Shown here: positions 15,621-24,244 of the stretch, one piece after another
Position numbering within the stretch: the first letter of the stretch is position 1
How the letters are laid out: every line of letters begins with the position of its first letter
From: CAISIP01 sp031396205
GTDB taxonomy: Bacteria; Pseudomonadota; Gammaproteobacteria; Burkholderiales; Burkholderiaceae_C
Assembly (NCBI GenBank): GCA_031396205.1
Contig: JANNKH010000006.1
Location: 280,747 to 344,746 of the forward strand
DNA: 64,000 nucleotides
Direction of reading: 5' to 3'
The notes under the pieces: model-generated
What the model was told of the DNA's origin: nothing
The model's database searches: none
The model's input: the letters and a program-made list of their open reading frames with translations, nothing else
Position numbers and translations under genes: made by a program

Positions 15621-16862
15621 TCAAGACGCACCTTCGCCGGCCAGCGGCATCACATGCTCCGCCAGGCCGGCATGCAATGCCGCACCCAAAGGCAGGATCT
15701 CGTCGTTGAAGTCATAGCGGCTGTTGTGCAGCGAGCAACTGCCAACGCCGTTCTCGGCGCCCTGCCCCACCCGCAGGTAGGCGCCCGGCTTGACCTGCAG
15801 CATGAAGGAGAAGTCCTCCGCGCCCATGCTGGGCTCCAGGTCGCGCACCACATGCTCGCGCCCGACCAGACTGGTCGCCACGTCCGCGGCGATGTGCGCC
15901 TCCGGCGCGCTGTTGACCGTGGCCGGATACAGCCGCTCATAGTGCACCGACGCCGTTGCGCCAAAACCGATCGCCACGGAAGCACAGAGTTCCGTCAAAC
16001 GGCGCTCGACCATGTCCTGCACCACCGGGCTGAACGTGCGCACCGTGCCCACCAGGGTGGCGGTATCCGGTATCACGCTCATTCCACCGAGGTCGCCGGC
16101 CTGCATGGCGCACAGGCTGACCACCGCGGAATCGACCGGCCGCACATTGCGCGACACGATGCTCTGCACCGCAGTAATGATGTGCGCCGCCACCAGTACC
16201 GGATCGACCGTGGCGTAGGCATGCGCGCCGTGCCCGCCGCGCCCGGTGATCGTGATCGTGATCCGGTCGGCCGCAGCCATGACCGGTCCGGCATTGACGC
16301 CGATGGTGCCGGGCCGCAGCAGCGGCTGGTTGTGCATCCCGTACACGCTATCGACCGGGAAACGATCGAACAATCCCTCCTCGATCATCACCCGGGCGCC
16401 GGCATACCCTTCTTCGCCCGGCTGGAAGATCAGCACGGCCGTGCCGTTGAAATGGCGGGTCTCCGACAGATAGCGCGCAGCGCCAATCAGCATCGCGGTG
16501 TGCCCGTCGTGGCCACAACCATGCATCAGGCCCGTGGTGGAGGACTTCCAGGCGAAATCGTTGTGCTCGGTCAACGGCAACGCGTCCATGTCGGCACGCA
16601 AACCGACCATGCGGCCACTGTCGCAGAGCCTGCCCCGCACCACCGCGACAACACCGGTCTTGCCGATGCCGGTATGGATTTCGTCGACGCCGCATAGCTT
16701 GAGCGCCTCGGCCACGCGCGCCGAGGTATAGCGCTCCTCGAACCCCAACTCCGGGTGCGCATGCAGGTCACGTCGAAACGCGGTCAGCTCGGGATGGAAC
16801 CGGGCAATATGGGCAAATGCACGGCCTTTGGCGCGCAGCCGGGGTTCTTGCAGTGTCGTCAT
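15621..16862 (-). CDS. M20-family amidohydrolase (hippurate hydrolase/N-acyl amino acid deacylase type)
   Basis: Cytoplasmic dinuclear-metal enzyme of 413 residues that probably cleaves an amide bond in the compound imported by the surrounding transporter. Metal-site motifs are LRADMDALPL, HGCGHDGHTAML and QPGEEG; the dimerisation domain contains GRGGHGAHAY, and GAEDFSFML is near the end. These are typical of the IAA-amino acid/hippurate/amidohydrolase branch. Start MTTLQEPRLR at 16862, two bases after the OppB stop. A longer open frame runs on into the oppB region but reads against it in another frame. Its place between oppB and oppC argues that acylated amino acids or peptides are the substrates. 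Confidence 0.92.
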   Translation of the reverse strand: MTTLQEPRLRAKGRAFAHIARFHPELTAFRRDLHAHPELGFEERYTSARVAEALKLCGVDEIHTGIGKTGVVAVVRGRLCDSGRMVGLRADMDALPLTEHNDFAWKSSTTGLMHGCGHDGHTAMLIGAARYLSETRHFNGTAVLIFQPGEEGYAGARVMIEEGLFDRFPVDSVYGMHNQPLLRPGTIGVNAGPVMAAADRITITITGRGGHGAHAYATVDPVLVAAHIITAVQSIVSRNVRPVDSAVVSLCAMQAGDLGGMSVIPDTATLVGTVRTFSPVVQDMVERRLTELCASVAIGFGATASVHYERLYPATVNSAPEAHIAADVATSLVGREHVVRDLEPSMGAEDFSFMLQVKPGAYLRVGQGAENGVGSCSLHNSRYDFNDEILPLGAALHAGLAEHVMPLAGEGAS

Positions 16863-16864
16863 GG

Positions 16865-17842
16865 TCAATGCCCCTTCCCGCTGATGCGCAGGCGCGGATC
16901 CACCGCAAAATACAACAGGTCGACCACCAGGTTGATCACGACGAAGATCAGCGATATCAGGCATAGATAGGCGGCCATGACCGGGATGTCGGCGAAGTTC
17001 ACGGCCTGGATGAAAAGCAAACCCATGCCGGGCCACTGGAATACGGTCTCGGTGATGATTGCAAACGCGATCAGCCCGCCCAGTTGCAGGCCGGTGATGG
17101 TCATCACCGGCACCAGCGTATTCTTCAGCGCATGGCCAAAATGGATCGTGCGGTCGCTCAGGCCACGGGCCCGTGCGAACTTGATGTAGTCGGTGCGCAG
17201 CACCTCGAGCATTTCGGCCCGAATCAGCCGCATGATCAGCGTGAGCTGAAAGATGGCCAGCGTGATCGCCGGCAACACGATATGGTGCCAGCCGTCGGCC
17301 GTCAGCAGACCACTTTTCCAACCCCCGACCGCCACCGTGTCGCCGCGGCCAAAACTGGGGAACCATCCGAGCCAGACCGAAAACACCAGGATCAGCAATA
17401 TGCCGATCAGAAAAGTCGGCAAGGACACGCCCAGCAGGGAGAACATCATGAACGACTGGCTCAGGAAATTTCCGCGGCGCAGGGCCGCATACACGCCCAT
17501 GGGCACGCCGACGGCCAGCGCCAGGCTGGCGGCAACCAGCGCCAGCTCCAGCGTGGCAGGCAAACGCTCGGCGATCAGCGCCGATACCTTGCCACCCTGG
17601 CGCAGGCTTTGGCCGAAATCGCCCTGCGCCGCATTGAGCAGAAAACTCCAGAACTGGACAATGAAGGAGCGATCCAGCCCCAGCGCCTCGCGCAGTGCCT
17701 GAACCTGCTCCGCCGTGGCATCCTGGCCCAGCATGAACAGCACGGGATCGCCGACAAACTGGAACAGCAGGAACGCGATGAACGCGACCGTGACCATCAC
17801 AAAGACAGCCTGCAGCAGTCGGCGAAGGATGAAAACGAACAT
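16865..17842 (-). CDS. Peptide-type ABC transporter permease (OppB/DppB)
   Basis: First membrane subunit and first gene of the leftward importer operon, 325 residues. Typical OppB start (MFVFILRRLLQAVFVMVTVAFIAFLLFQFVGDP), six predicted helices, EAA loop DYIKFARARGLSDRTIHFGHALKN and C-terminal LVVDLLYFAVDPRLR. The operon is divergent from the binding-protein gene; the 140-base region between them holds the promoters and a CCATA-N8-TATGG inverted repeat at 17888-17905. Confidence 0.94.
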   Translation of the reverse strand: MFVFILRRLLQAVFVMVTVAFIAFLLFQFVGDPVLFMLGQDATAEQVQALREALGLDRSFIVQFWSFLLNAAQGDFGQSLRQGGKVSALIAERLPATLELALVAASLALAVGVPMGVYAALRRGNFLSQSFMMFSLLGVSLPTFLIGILLILVFSVWLGWFPSFGRGDTVAVGGWKSGLLTADGWHHIVLPAITLAIFQLTLIMRLIRAEMLEVLRTDYIKFARARGLSDRTIHFGHALKNTLVPVMTITGLQLGGLIAFAIITETVFQWPGMGLLFIQAVNFADIPVMAAYLCLISLIFVVINLVVDLLYFAVDPRLRISGKGH

Positions 17843-17887
17843 CGAATCCTGTTGGAAAGCGGCGAATGTAGCACGCCCTGCGTTTCA

Positions 17888-17905
17888 CCATACCACGGGA
17901 TATGG
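17888..17905. promoter_or_regulatory. Possible operator between oppB and the binding-protein gene
   Basis: CCATA (17888-17892) and TATGG (17901-17905) form a short inverted repeat with an 8-base spacer, midway in the divergent promoter region. The arms are short, so this is only a candidate; no regulator gene lies next to it. Confidence 0.25.
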
Positions 17906-17982
17906 CTGGCGCGGGTTTCCCCTGTTGCCGGGGTCAGGCGTCGCCCATAGCATGATGCTCTTCATCATTGAGGGAATTGACC

Positions 17983-19557
17983 ATGCGTCTAAAAATCGTC
18001 CTGGCCGCCGCTGCGCTGGTCGCAGGCCTCGCGGCAACACCGCTTCAGGCCACCACATTGAAGTGGGGTGCCCAGAACGACATCCTGACACTCGATCCCC
18101 ACTCCCAGAACCATGCGACAACGAACGCGATTCTGATGCACTCCTATGAGGGCCTGACGCGTTACGGGCCCAAGTTCGATGTCGAGCCGGGCCTGGCCAC
18201 CAGCTGGCGCTATGTCTCTCCAACCAATGTGCGTTTCGAGTTGCGCCGGGGCGTGAAATTCCGCGATGGCTCGACCTTCGGCGCAGACGATGTCGTCTTC
18301 AGTTTTGGCCGCATCAAGCAGCCGCAAGGCACGATGTCGATCTATGTGACTGGCATCAAGGACATCAAGAAGATCGACGATTTCACGATCGACATGACGC
18401 TGGACACGCCCAACCCGATGCTGTTGCGCAACCTGATCGACTTTCGCATCATGGGCAAGGCCTGGGCCGACAAGAACGGCACCACCAACGTGCAGGACTA
18501 CAAGAACAAGGAAGAGAACTTCGCCTCGCGCAATGTCAACGGCACGGGCCCGTACGACATCACCGGATGGCAGCCCGACCAGAAGGTCACCATGACCATC
18601 AACAAGAACTGGTGGGGCAAGCACGGCGGCAACGTGACCGAAGTCATCTATACGCCCATCAAGTCCGACCCGACCCGCGTCGCCGCCTTGCTGTCGGGTG
18701 AACTCGACATGCTGACCGACCTGCCCACGCAAGACGTGGCCCGTATCCGCGCCGACTCCAAGCTCAAGGTCATGGACGGCAACGAGGTGCGCACGATCTT
18801 CCTGGCACTGGACATGTTCAGCCCGGAGCTCAAGTACTCCGACGTCAAGGGCAAGAACCCATTCAAGGACAAGCGGGTGCGCGAGGCACTGAACATCGCC
18901 ATCGACCGGGAGCTGATCAAGCGCAGTACCATGCGCGGCCTGTCGCTGCCGGCAGGCATCATGGTGGCGCCCGGTGTCAACGGCCATTCGCCTGAACTGG
19001 ACCAACCGATCAAGGCCGACGCCGACAAGGCCAAGAAGCTTCTCGCCGACGCCGGCTATCCGAATGGCTTCGAGATCCAGCTCAATTGCCCGAACAACCG
19101 CTATGTCAACGACGAGGAAATCTGCCAGAACATTGCCGTGATGTGGGCGCGCATTGGCGTCAAGACCAAGCTGGCTGCCGAATCGATGGCCACCTTCATT
19201 CAGAAAGTGCAGAACTTCGACACCTCGGCCTACCTGCTGGGCTGGGGCGTCGCCACGCTGGACTCTCAATACACGCTGCAGTCGCTGGTGCGCACCAAGA
19301 CCACCGGCGCCGACGGTAACTTCAACTTTGGCCGCATCAGCGACCCCGAGGTGGACCGCCTGGTGGACGCGATGAAATCGGAGATCGACCAGACCAAGCG
19401 CAACGCGATGATCCGCGACGCACTGATCCGCACGCGTGACGAGGTGCTGTTGATTCCGCTGCACCACCAGCTGCGGCCCTGGGCCATGAAAAAAGGCGTG
19501 GACACGGTCTACCGCAACGACGATCGGCCCGAGGCGCGGTTTACCAGCGTCAAATAA
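17983..19557 (+). CDS. Periplasmic peptide-type solute-binding protein (DppA/OppA family)
   Basis: Captures the substrate in the periplasm and delivers it to the OppBCDF importer encoded divergently. The 524 residues begin with a Sec signal peptide (MRLKIVLAAAALVAGLAATPLQA) and contain family-5 binding-protein hallmarks: YEGLTRYGPKFDVEPGLATSW, the FRDGSTFGADDVVFSF block, and NVNGTGPYDITGW. Start chosen at the ATG 17983 with GAGGGAATTGACC before it; a TTG five codons upstream is less likely. A terminator follows. The binding protein is usually first in the permease operon, whereas here it has its own promoter. Confidence 0.94.
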   Translation: MRLKIVLAAAALVAGLAATPLQATTLKWGAQNDILTLDPHSQNHATTNAILMHSYEGLTRYGPKFDVEPGLATSWRYVSPTNVRFELRRGVKFRDGSTFGADDVVFSFGRIKQPQGTMSIYVTGIKDIKKIDDFTIDMTLDTPNPMLLRNLIDFRIMGKAWADKNGTTNVQDYKNKEENFASRNVNGTGPYDITGWQPDQKVTMTINKNWWGKHGGNVTEVIYTPIKSDPTRVAALLSGELDMLTDLPTQDVARIRADSKLKVMDGNEVRTIFLALDMFSPELKYSDVKGKNPFKDKRVREALNIAIDRELIKRSTMRGLSLPAGIMVAPGVNGHSPELDQPIKADADKAKKLLADAGYPNGFEIQLNCPNNRYVNDEEICQNIAVMWARIGVKTKLAAESMATFIQKVQNFDTSAYLLGWGVATLDSQYTLQSLVRTKTTGADGNFNFGRISDPEVDRLVDAMKSEIDQTKRNAMIRDALIRTRDEVLLIPLHHQLRPWAMKKGVDTVYRNDDRPEARFTSVK

Positions 19558-19582
19558 GAACGCCCGCCTTCAGCACAATACC

Positions 19583-19606
19583 AAGGCCCGCTCCACGGGC
19601 CTTTTT
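19583..19606 (+). terminator. Intrinsic terminator after the solute-binding protein gene
   Basis: AAGGCCCG (19583-19590), loop of five, CGGGCCTT (19596-19603) running into TTTTT (19602-19606). It lies 26 bases after the stop. Confidence 0.88.
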
Positions 19607-19815
19607 CAGGCCTGCATGACTGGAATCAGGCGAGCGGGCAATCCACCACAAGGTGACCCGCCCGCACGACCGGTGCGTCGGCCCGCACCAGTTCGGCCTC
19701 GTGCCCGTCCGCCTGTTCATAGCGAGAGTCGTTGCGGCCATTGCCCGGATACTGCTGCTGATGCCACCGGCCAGGGCCGAGAGAGCCGGAACAAGCCACT
19801 GCCCACGCGCCAGCT

Positions 19816-20106
19816 TCAGTGGTAGTCCTGCTCGCGTTGGTGGCGCACTGCAAGTACGATGACCAGATCGGCCACCTCGTCATATTCATAGAGAGCCAGA
19901 TAACCAGTTTTACCTCTTGAAATCACCAACTCGCGCAAGGCAGATTCGCACGGGCGGCCAATGCGCGGGTGATGCTCAAGAATATTCAGTGCGTCTGTGA
20001 TGAGGTCGACGGTGTGCACCGCGTCGTCCGGGAATCGCTCCAGCAAGAAATCCACCAGGCGCTCGAGATCGACTGCGGCCGACGCAGCCAATACCCATCG
20101 TGTCAT
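19816..20106 (-). CDS. ParE/RelE-superfamily toxin
   Basis: 96-residue toxin of a type II toxin-antitoxin pair. It has the ParE pattern of an N-terminal helical hairpin (AAVDLERLVDFLLERFPDDAVHTVDLI), the central HPRIGRPCESALRELVI and a C-terminal beta-strand block with YLALYEYDEVADLVIVLAVRHQRE. ParE proteins poison DNA gyrase, but RelE-type relatives cleave mRNA, and sequence alone cannot separate them. Its ATG overlaps the antitoxin stop by four bases (20103-20106). Confidence 0.87.
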   Translation of the reverse strand: MTRWVLAASAAVDLERLVDFLLERFPDDAVHTVDLITDALNILEHHPRIGRPCESALRELVISRGKTGYLALYEYDEVADLVIVLAVRHQREQDYH

Positions 20107-20405
20107 CCGTTACCCGAAATTACGGATTTCAGGCCAATGGCCCGGGGGCGTCGGGGATTTTGGCCTCGCACCTTGGCTTTTAAATAATCACCAAAGGCCT
20201 TGCCATCCAGAACCGTGCCAGAGGCAAGCACCTGCTCCCTTGACCGCAGCGCAGCCGCAACCAGAGCGTTTTGCTGTTCTGCCGTGGCAAGCGCTGATTC
20301 GATGGCGTTCACCATCACAGAATGCACCGTCGTCCCCCGGCTCTGCGCGATTAGCTGGATGCGCTGTTTTGTTGCTTCTGGAAGTTTGACAGACAGTGTG
20401 GGCAC
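20103..20405 (-). CDS. Ribbon-helix-helix antitoxin
   Basis: 100-residue antitoxin partner of the ParE-like toxin. Starts with a GTG (PTLSVKLPEATKQRIQLIAQSRGTTVHSVMVNAIESAL): a beta strand followed by two helices, as in CopG/MetJ-type DNA-binding domains. The C-terminal half (AALRSREQVLASGTVLDGKAFGDYL) would wrap the toxin. Ribosome site AAGGTAG. Such antitoxins usually repress their own promoter with the toxin as co-repressor. Confidence 0.87.
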   Translation of the reverse strand: MPTLSVKLPEATKQRIQLIAQSRGTTVHSVMVNAIESALATAEQQNALVAAALRSREQVLASGTVLDGKAFGDYLKAKVRGQNPRRPRAIGLKSVISGNG

Positions 20406-20610
20406 AGCGACTACCTTGGGTTTTATCGCCCGATGCTAACACTAACTTGGTAATACCTGGCGTGCAGCGTGCCTCCTGTAGCCACTGCATGATCGTCGAA
20501 CCGGCATCGTCGGGCTCTAAACGCCGGCGCCGGCCGCATCGCGCACCGTCGTGAATCCCTGCGGCTGCACGCCGCGCAGCCTGTCTCCCGCGTGCCGGCT
20601 GGCGAGGATC

Positions 20611-21402
20611 CTATTCGGCCGGAGCCGGCCGCCGCGTGGCGCCGCCGCGCCGATGCTGCAGCGGCCCGTACCACGCCATCGCCTGCGAGCGGGTGTTGTC
20701 GGTATCGGTCATGATACCGATCAACAGCAACGCTCCGGGCGGTTCGCCAAAGGCCTGGATGAAATCGGCCCGCACATTGCGTTCATAGTCCAGCCACTGG
20801 CTTAACCGCAGGGCGCCCGACTCCATGACCAGTTTGCGGACACGGTCGGTGCGGGGGTTGTGCAGCACCGTTCCAGGCGCCCGGCCGTTGCTCCAGACAT
20901 ACATCAGCGTTGCATAGGGCAGCGGCTCACCGGTCAGCATCTCCGACAGCTCGGACAAGGCGGCGTTCTTGGCCGAGAACCGGGACCGGTCGCCTTCGAA
21001 AGCCAACACCAGGCGCACCGGCGAGTCATCGGCATCGCGCTGCGCCATGTCAGCGCCCGCGACCAATGCGGGAACCAGCCAGGAGAACCGCAGCTGCCCG
21101 AGTTCGGCAGGCTCGATGCGCACCCTCTGGCGCAACATGCTGGCCGAAGCCTGGGAGCGCACCATGATCGCGTCGCGGCCCTCCTTGCGCGCATGGCGAT
21201 ATTCGGTCGCACGTTTGCCGGGAAATGGCTGGTGCTGCCAACCGGTCGGGTCGACCGATGGCAGCGATGCAGCAGCCCAGGGGCTGCGCGCCAGTTTATC
21301 GTTGTCGTCACCCTCATTGGTCGTCGAGCAGGCCGACAACAGCGACAGGGCTCCAGCCAGACAGCCGACTGGGATGATTCGAAGTTTGGGGCGATGAGTC
21401 AT
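20611..21402 (-). CDS. DUF3047-family lipoprotein
   Basis: 263-residue predicted lipoprotein of unknown function. The N-terminus has a signal peptide ending in a lipobox (LLSACS, Cys about residue 25), so it should be anchored to a membrane facing the periplasm. The body matches DUF3047 features: FSWLVPALVAGADMAQRDADDSPVRLVLAFEGDRS, and VWSNGRAPGTVLHNPRTDRVRKLVME. An ATG three codons upstream (21411) is equally possible; neither has a strong ribosome site. It lies directly behind the porin gene but a strong terminator separates them. Confidence 0.8.
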   Translation of the reverse strand: MTHRPKLRIIPVGCLAGALSLLSACSTTNEGDDNDKLARSPWAAASLPSVDPTGWQHQPFPGKRATEYRHARKEGRDAIMVRSQASASMLRQRVRIEPAELGQLRFSWLVPALVAGADMAQRDADDSPVRLVLAFEGDRSRFSAKNAALSELSEMLTGEPLPYATLMYVWSNGRAPGTVLHNPRTDRVRKLVMESGALRLSQWLDYERNVRADFIQAFGEPPGALLLIGIMTDTDNTRSQAMAWYGPLQHRRGGATRRPAPAE

Positions 21403-21445
21403 TGCTTGCATGAAGTAGCAGTCAGTCAGTTCCGCTGACCGGCGG

Positions 21446-21478
21446 AAAAAAACCCGCTGTGTTTCCACAGCGGGTTTT
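21446..21478 (-). terminator. Intrinsic terminator of the porin gene
   Basis: On the lower strand ACCCGCTGTG (within 21478-21466 and its partner 21461-21449) forms a stem of up to 13 pairs including A-T ends, with a 4-base loop, and is followed by seven T (21452-21446). AT runs on both sides could make it work in both directions. Confidence 0.9.
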
Positions 21479-21521
21479 CAAACTATCAGACACTCACACT
21501 GGCCAAATGCCAGCGCAATGA

Positions 21522-22577
21522 TCAGAAGTTGTGGACCAAGCCCAGACCGTATTGCGTCCTCTTGACAGTAGCGACAGCGGCGGCGGTCGGGTCGGTCTCG
21601 CCACGAAGATAAGCAGCGTACACATAGGTGCGCTTGCTCAGGTCGTACCTGCCCAGCAGAGCGAATGCCTTGGCATCCGAGACCTTGGCGCCACCAATTT
21701 TCTGCTTCTCGGCAGCGTAACCTGCGGTCAGGCTGGCAGCGCCGACCGGAATAACTACGCCCACGCCATAACCGGAATCCTTGCCGTCACCCGCTGCACC
21801 GTTGTTCTTGTTCTTGCCGCTCTCCAGTTGCAGGAACAGCTTGGCAGCGCCCAGATCGTACGAAGCACCGAAGTTGGTGTCGGTACGCGCATTGCGGGCA
21901 GTGATGTCCTTGTTCGACTGCCAGCCCAAGCCAGCAGCGATCGGACCGTTGGCGTAGTTGGCCATGATGCCGTAGACCTTGCCACCGCTATACGGTGCGC
22001 CAGGCTGACCGGTAACAGCCTTGTCTTCGCCCGGAGCCCACATGGCGGCAACCGAGAAACCACCCATCGACGGGGTCGTGTACATGACAGTGTTGTCCTG
22101 ACGGCCAACGCAATCACCGGTACCGCCGGTGCCGCAACCTACGTTGAAGGAGTAACCCATGGCGCTGTAGCCAGAGTAGCCAAACGGGTCATACAGGCCG
22201 TACATGTTGTCGGTCACGTCGTATTGACGACCGACGTTCAACGAACCCCAGCCACCCGACAGGCCGACAAAGGCTTGACGATGGAACTGGCGAGTAGCAG
22301 CGGAAGCGGTGCCGGTATCGACGTTGAAGCCCTGCTCCAGCACGAAGTTGGCTTTCAGGCCGCCACCGAGGTCTTCGGTGCCACGCAGGCCCCAACGGCT
22401 GCCGGTGTGGCCACCCGAACGGATCTGAACGCCTGGATCAGCAGTGGTCACGCCACCGGTGGTGGTCTTGACGCTACCGATGGAAGCGTCGATGCGACCA
22501 TACAGGGTCACCGACGATTGAGCAGAAGCTGCGCCGACCACGGCCAGGGCAGCAATCGCTACGAGTGTCTTTTTCAT
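21522..22577 (-). CDS. Gram-negative outer-membrane porin (betaproteobacterial type)
   Basis: 351-residue trimeric beta-barrel diffusion pore. Signal peptide MKKTLVAIAALAVVGAASA, then SSVTLYGRIDASIG, the usual first strand of this porin group; GSRWGLRGTEDLGGGLKANFVLEQGF and GWGSLNVGRQYD follow; the last residue is Phe (GLGLVHNF), the assembly signal for the BAM complex. A good ribosome site (GGAGAAAATTGAA) fixes the ATG at 22577. Monocistronic: a long leader upstream and a terminator downstream. Probably a major, highly expressed porin. Confidence 0.95.
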   Translation of the reverse strand: MKKTLVAIAALAVVGAASAQSSVTLYGRIDASIGSVKTTTGGVTTADPGVQIRSGGHTGSRWGLRGTEDLGGGLKANFVLEQGFNVDTGTASAATRQFHRQAFVGLSGGWGSLNVGRQYDVTDNMYGLYDPFGYSGYSAMGYSFNVGCGTGGTGDCVGRQDNTVMYTTPSMGGFSVAAMWAPGEDKAVTGQPGAPYSGGKVYGIMANYANGPIAAGLGWQSNKDITARNARTDTNFGASYDLGAAKLFLQLESGKNKNNGAAGDGKDSGYGVGVVIPVGAASLTAGYAAEKQKIGGAKVSDAKAFALLGRYDLSKRTYVYAAYLRGETDPTAAAVATVKRTQYGLGLVHNF

Positions 22578-23014
22578 TTCAATTTTCTCCAAGGTTAAAC
22601 ATAGGGCTCCGGTTCTGAGGTGTTCGGAACCCCGGGCCAACCTCCTGTTCAAGGAAGTTGACTGTATTGCACCAGACGAGCGCCGCTTTGGCAAAGGTAT
22701 GACCCCAAAAATAATAGCGGCAGGCGGTTTTCGTTGCTGACGAGCAACAAACCCCGAAATTCTTGATATCTCCCCCTGAAAGACAGGTCTTGTCGGGCCA
22801 GGAAATCATCCGAAATTGTCCCGAAAACAACCTGGATTTGCAGCTCCGTTGCCGTCTGCTGCGGGGGTTTCTGCCATCATGGCGTCACGGCAGTGCGGAC
22901 CGGATCCTAAGCCAGGGCGACCGGCCAGCCGAAAACGGCTCCAGTGACGCCCTGTTCGGCGACGCTCCTGCCCGTGTTATCGGGTTTCAGTACCCGCAAC
23001 TTGAGTGTTTTTCC
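22578..23014. other. Intergenic region between porin and coq7 (divergent)
   Basis: 437 bases without a supported gene. The left part holds the porin leader and candidate promoter. On the right the coq7 reading frame stays open upstream to 22763, but that stretch shows no protein-like pattern and lacks a ribosome site. I see no RNA gene here. Confidence 0.6.
22666..22694 (-). promoter_or_regulatory. Possible promoter of the porin gene
   Basis: On the lower strand TTGCCA (22694-22689), 17 bases, TGCAAT (22671-22666), giving a leader of about 80 bases. An imperfect hairpin (AACTTCCT/AGGAGGTT, 22659-22639) lies in that leader. Confidence 0.3.
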
Positions 23015-23656
23015 ATGCCCACAACGCCGCCATTGCCGATTGACCGCCTGCTAGCCACCGCCGACGCGTCATTGCGCACGCTTTTTGCCACACCCAGGGC
23101 CAGACGCCCGTGCCCGACGCTCGCGCAAGATGCAGACGCGCTCACGCTTGCCGAAAGGTCGGAGGCCGGGGCCCTGATGCGTGTCAACCATGTAGGCGAA
23201 GTCTGCGCGCAGGCCCTGTACACGGCGCAGGCGCTGGCGACCCGCAATGAAACGCTGCGGGCCCATTTCATCCAGGCCAGCGCGGAGGAAACCGACCATC
23301 TGGCGTGGACCCGGCAGCGGCTGGACGAACTGGGAAGCCGCCCGTCGCTGCTCAATCCGCTGTGGTATGCCGGCGCCTTTGGCCTGGGCCTGCTGGCCGG
23401 GCGCCTGGGTGACCGGGTCAGCCTGGGTTTCGTCGTGGAAACCGAAAAGCAGGTCGAAGCCCATTTGGAGGGCCACATGCAACGCCTGCCCGCCGCCGAC
23501 CATGCCTCGCGCGCCATCGTCGCGCAGATGAAGGACGATGAGGCGCGCCACGCCCGGGAGGCGCAGAGCGCCGGTGCCCTGGGCCTGCCGTCGCCGGTGC
23601 GCGCGCTGATGCGCGCCGCAGCCAAGGTCATGACCACGGTGGCGCACCGGATCTGA
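23015..23656 (+). CDS. coq7: Coq7-type demethoxyubiquinone hydroxylase
   Basis: Di-iron monooxygenase of 213 residues that adds the last ring hydroxyl in ubiquinone synthesis, membrane-associated. Ferritin-like iron ligands are visible: Glu in MRVNHVGEVCAQALY, EETDH (Glu-x2-His), the Glu pair in VVETEKQVEAHLEGH and DDEARH near the end. The segment NPLWYAGAFGLGLLAGRLGDRVSLGFV matches the family. In many beta- and alphaproteobacteria Coq7 replaces the flavin enzyme UbiF of E. coli. ATG at 23015 chosen; its ribosome site is weak. Convergent with the OsmC gene. Confidence 0.94.
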   Translation: MPTTPPLPIDRLLATADASLRTLFATPRARRPCPTLAQDADALTLAERSEAGALMRVNHVGEVCAQALYTAQALATRNETLRAHFIQASAEETDHLAWTRQRLDELGSRPSLLNPLWYAGAFGLGLLAGRLGDRVSLGFVVETEKQVEAHLEGHMQRLPAADHASRAIVAQMKDDEARHAREAQSAGALGLPSPVRALMRAAAKVMTTVAHRI

Positions 23657-23680
23657 CGGCTGCCGCCGAGCCGCATGCCA

Positions 23681-24130
23681 TCAGGCCTCGGTCAGATCGA
23701 AACTCGTCGTGATGACCGCCGTCTTGCCCAGCATGATGCTGGCCGAGCAGTATTTCTCGTGGCTCAGCGCAATGGCCCGCTCGACCGCAGACGCAGGAAT
23801 CGCCTTGCCGGAGAGGCTGAAATGCATGTGGATGGCAGTGAAAACCTTCGGGTCGACCTCGGCGCGTTCAGCCGTCAATTTGCAAGAGCACTGGTGCACG
23901 TCATGCCGACCGCGTTTGAGGATCAGCATCACGTCGTAGGCGGTGCAACCGCCGGCACCGGCCAGCAAGGTCTCCATCGGTCGCGGCGCCAGGTTCTGGC
24001 CACCGTTGTCCGGCTTGGCGGCGTCGGGCGCGCCGTCCATCACCAGCGTGTGGCCGCTGCCGGTCTCGGCCAGAAAACCCATCCCCGAGCGGGTACCCGC
24101 GTGTCCGGTCCAACTGACGGTGCATTCCAT
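23681..24130 (-). CDS. OsmC/Ohr-family protein (OsmC-like subgroup)
   Basis: 149-residue thiol peroxidase-fold protein. The two conserved cysteines are in AGAGGCTAYD and HEKYCSASIM, and the family Glu/Arg environment is partly visible (APRPMETLLAG). Members such as OsmC and Ohr reduce organic hydroperoxides; this one belongs to the general OsmC group ('YhfA-like') for which physiological substrates are unclear. Start at 24130 (MECTVSWTG) has GGAG 12 bases upstream. It stands alone, convergent with coq7 and divergent from ilvA. Confidence 0.88.
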   Translation of the reverse strand: MECTVSWTGHAGTRSGMGFLAETGSGHTLVMDGAPDAAKPDNGGQNLAPRPMETLLAGAGGCTAYDVMLILKRGRHDVHQCSCKLTAERAEVDPKVFTAIHMHFSLSGKAIPASAVERAIALSHEKYCSASIMLGKTAVITTSFDLTEA

Positions 24131-24244
24131 GGTGTGGTGGTCTCCAAAAAAACTGATGGGCAGCAACCGCTGCCGGGTCTTGCACGGCTGCATTTTCGCC
24201 CAAGGTCCACGCGCTTATCATCCAGGGCCAGTACTTGCGCGCTC

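Noticed and set aside
16863..17891. N-terminal extension that would fuse a new domain to the M20 amidohydrolase
   Set aside because: The extension reads against oppB in another frame and is Arg/Gly-rich; oppB itself has clear family motifs.
19607..19815. Possible gene or gene remnant between the binding-protein terminator and the ParE toxin
   Set aside because: Short frames are open on both strands but none has a ribosome site or family pattern.
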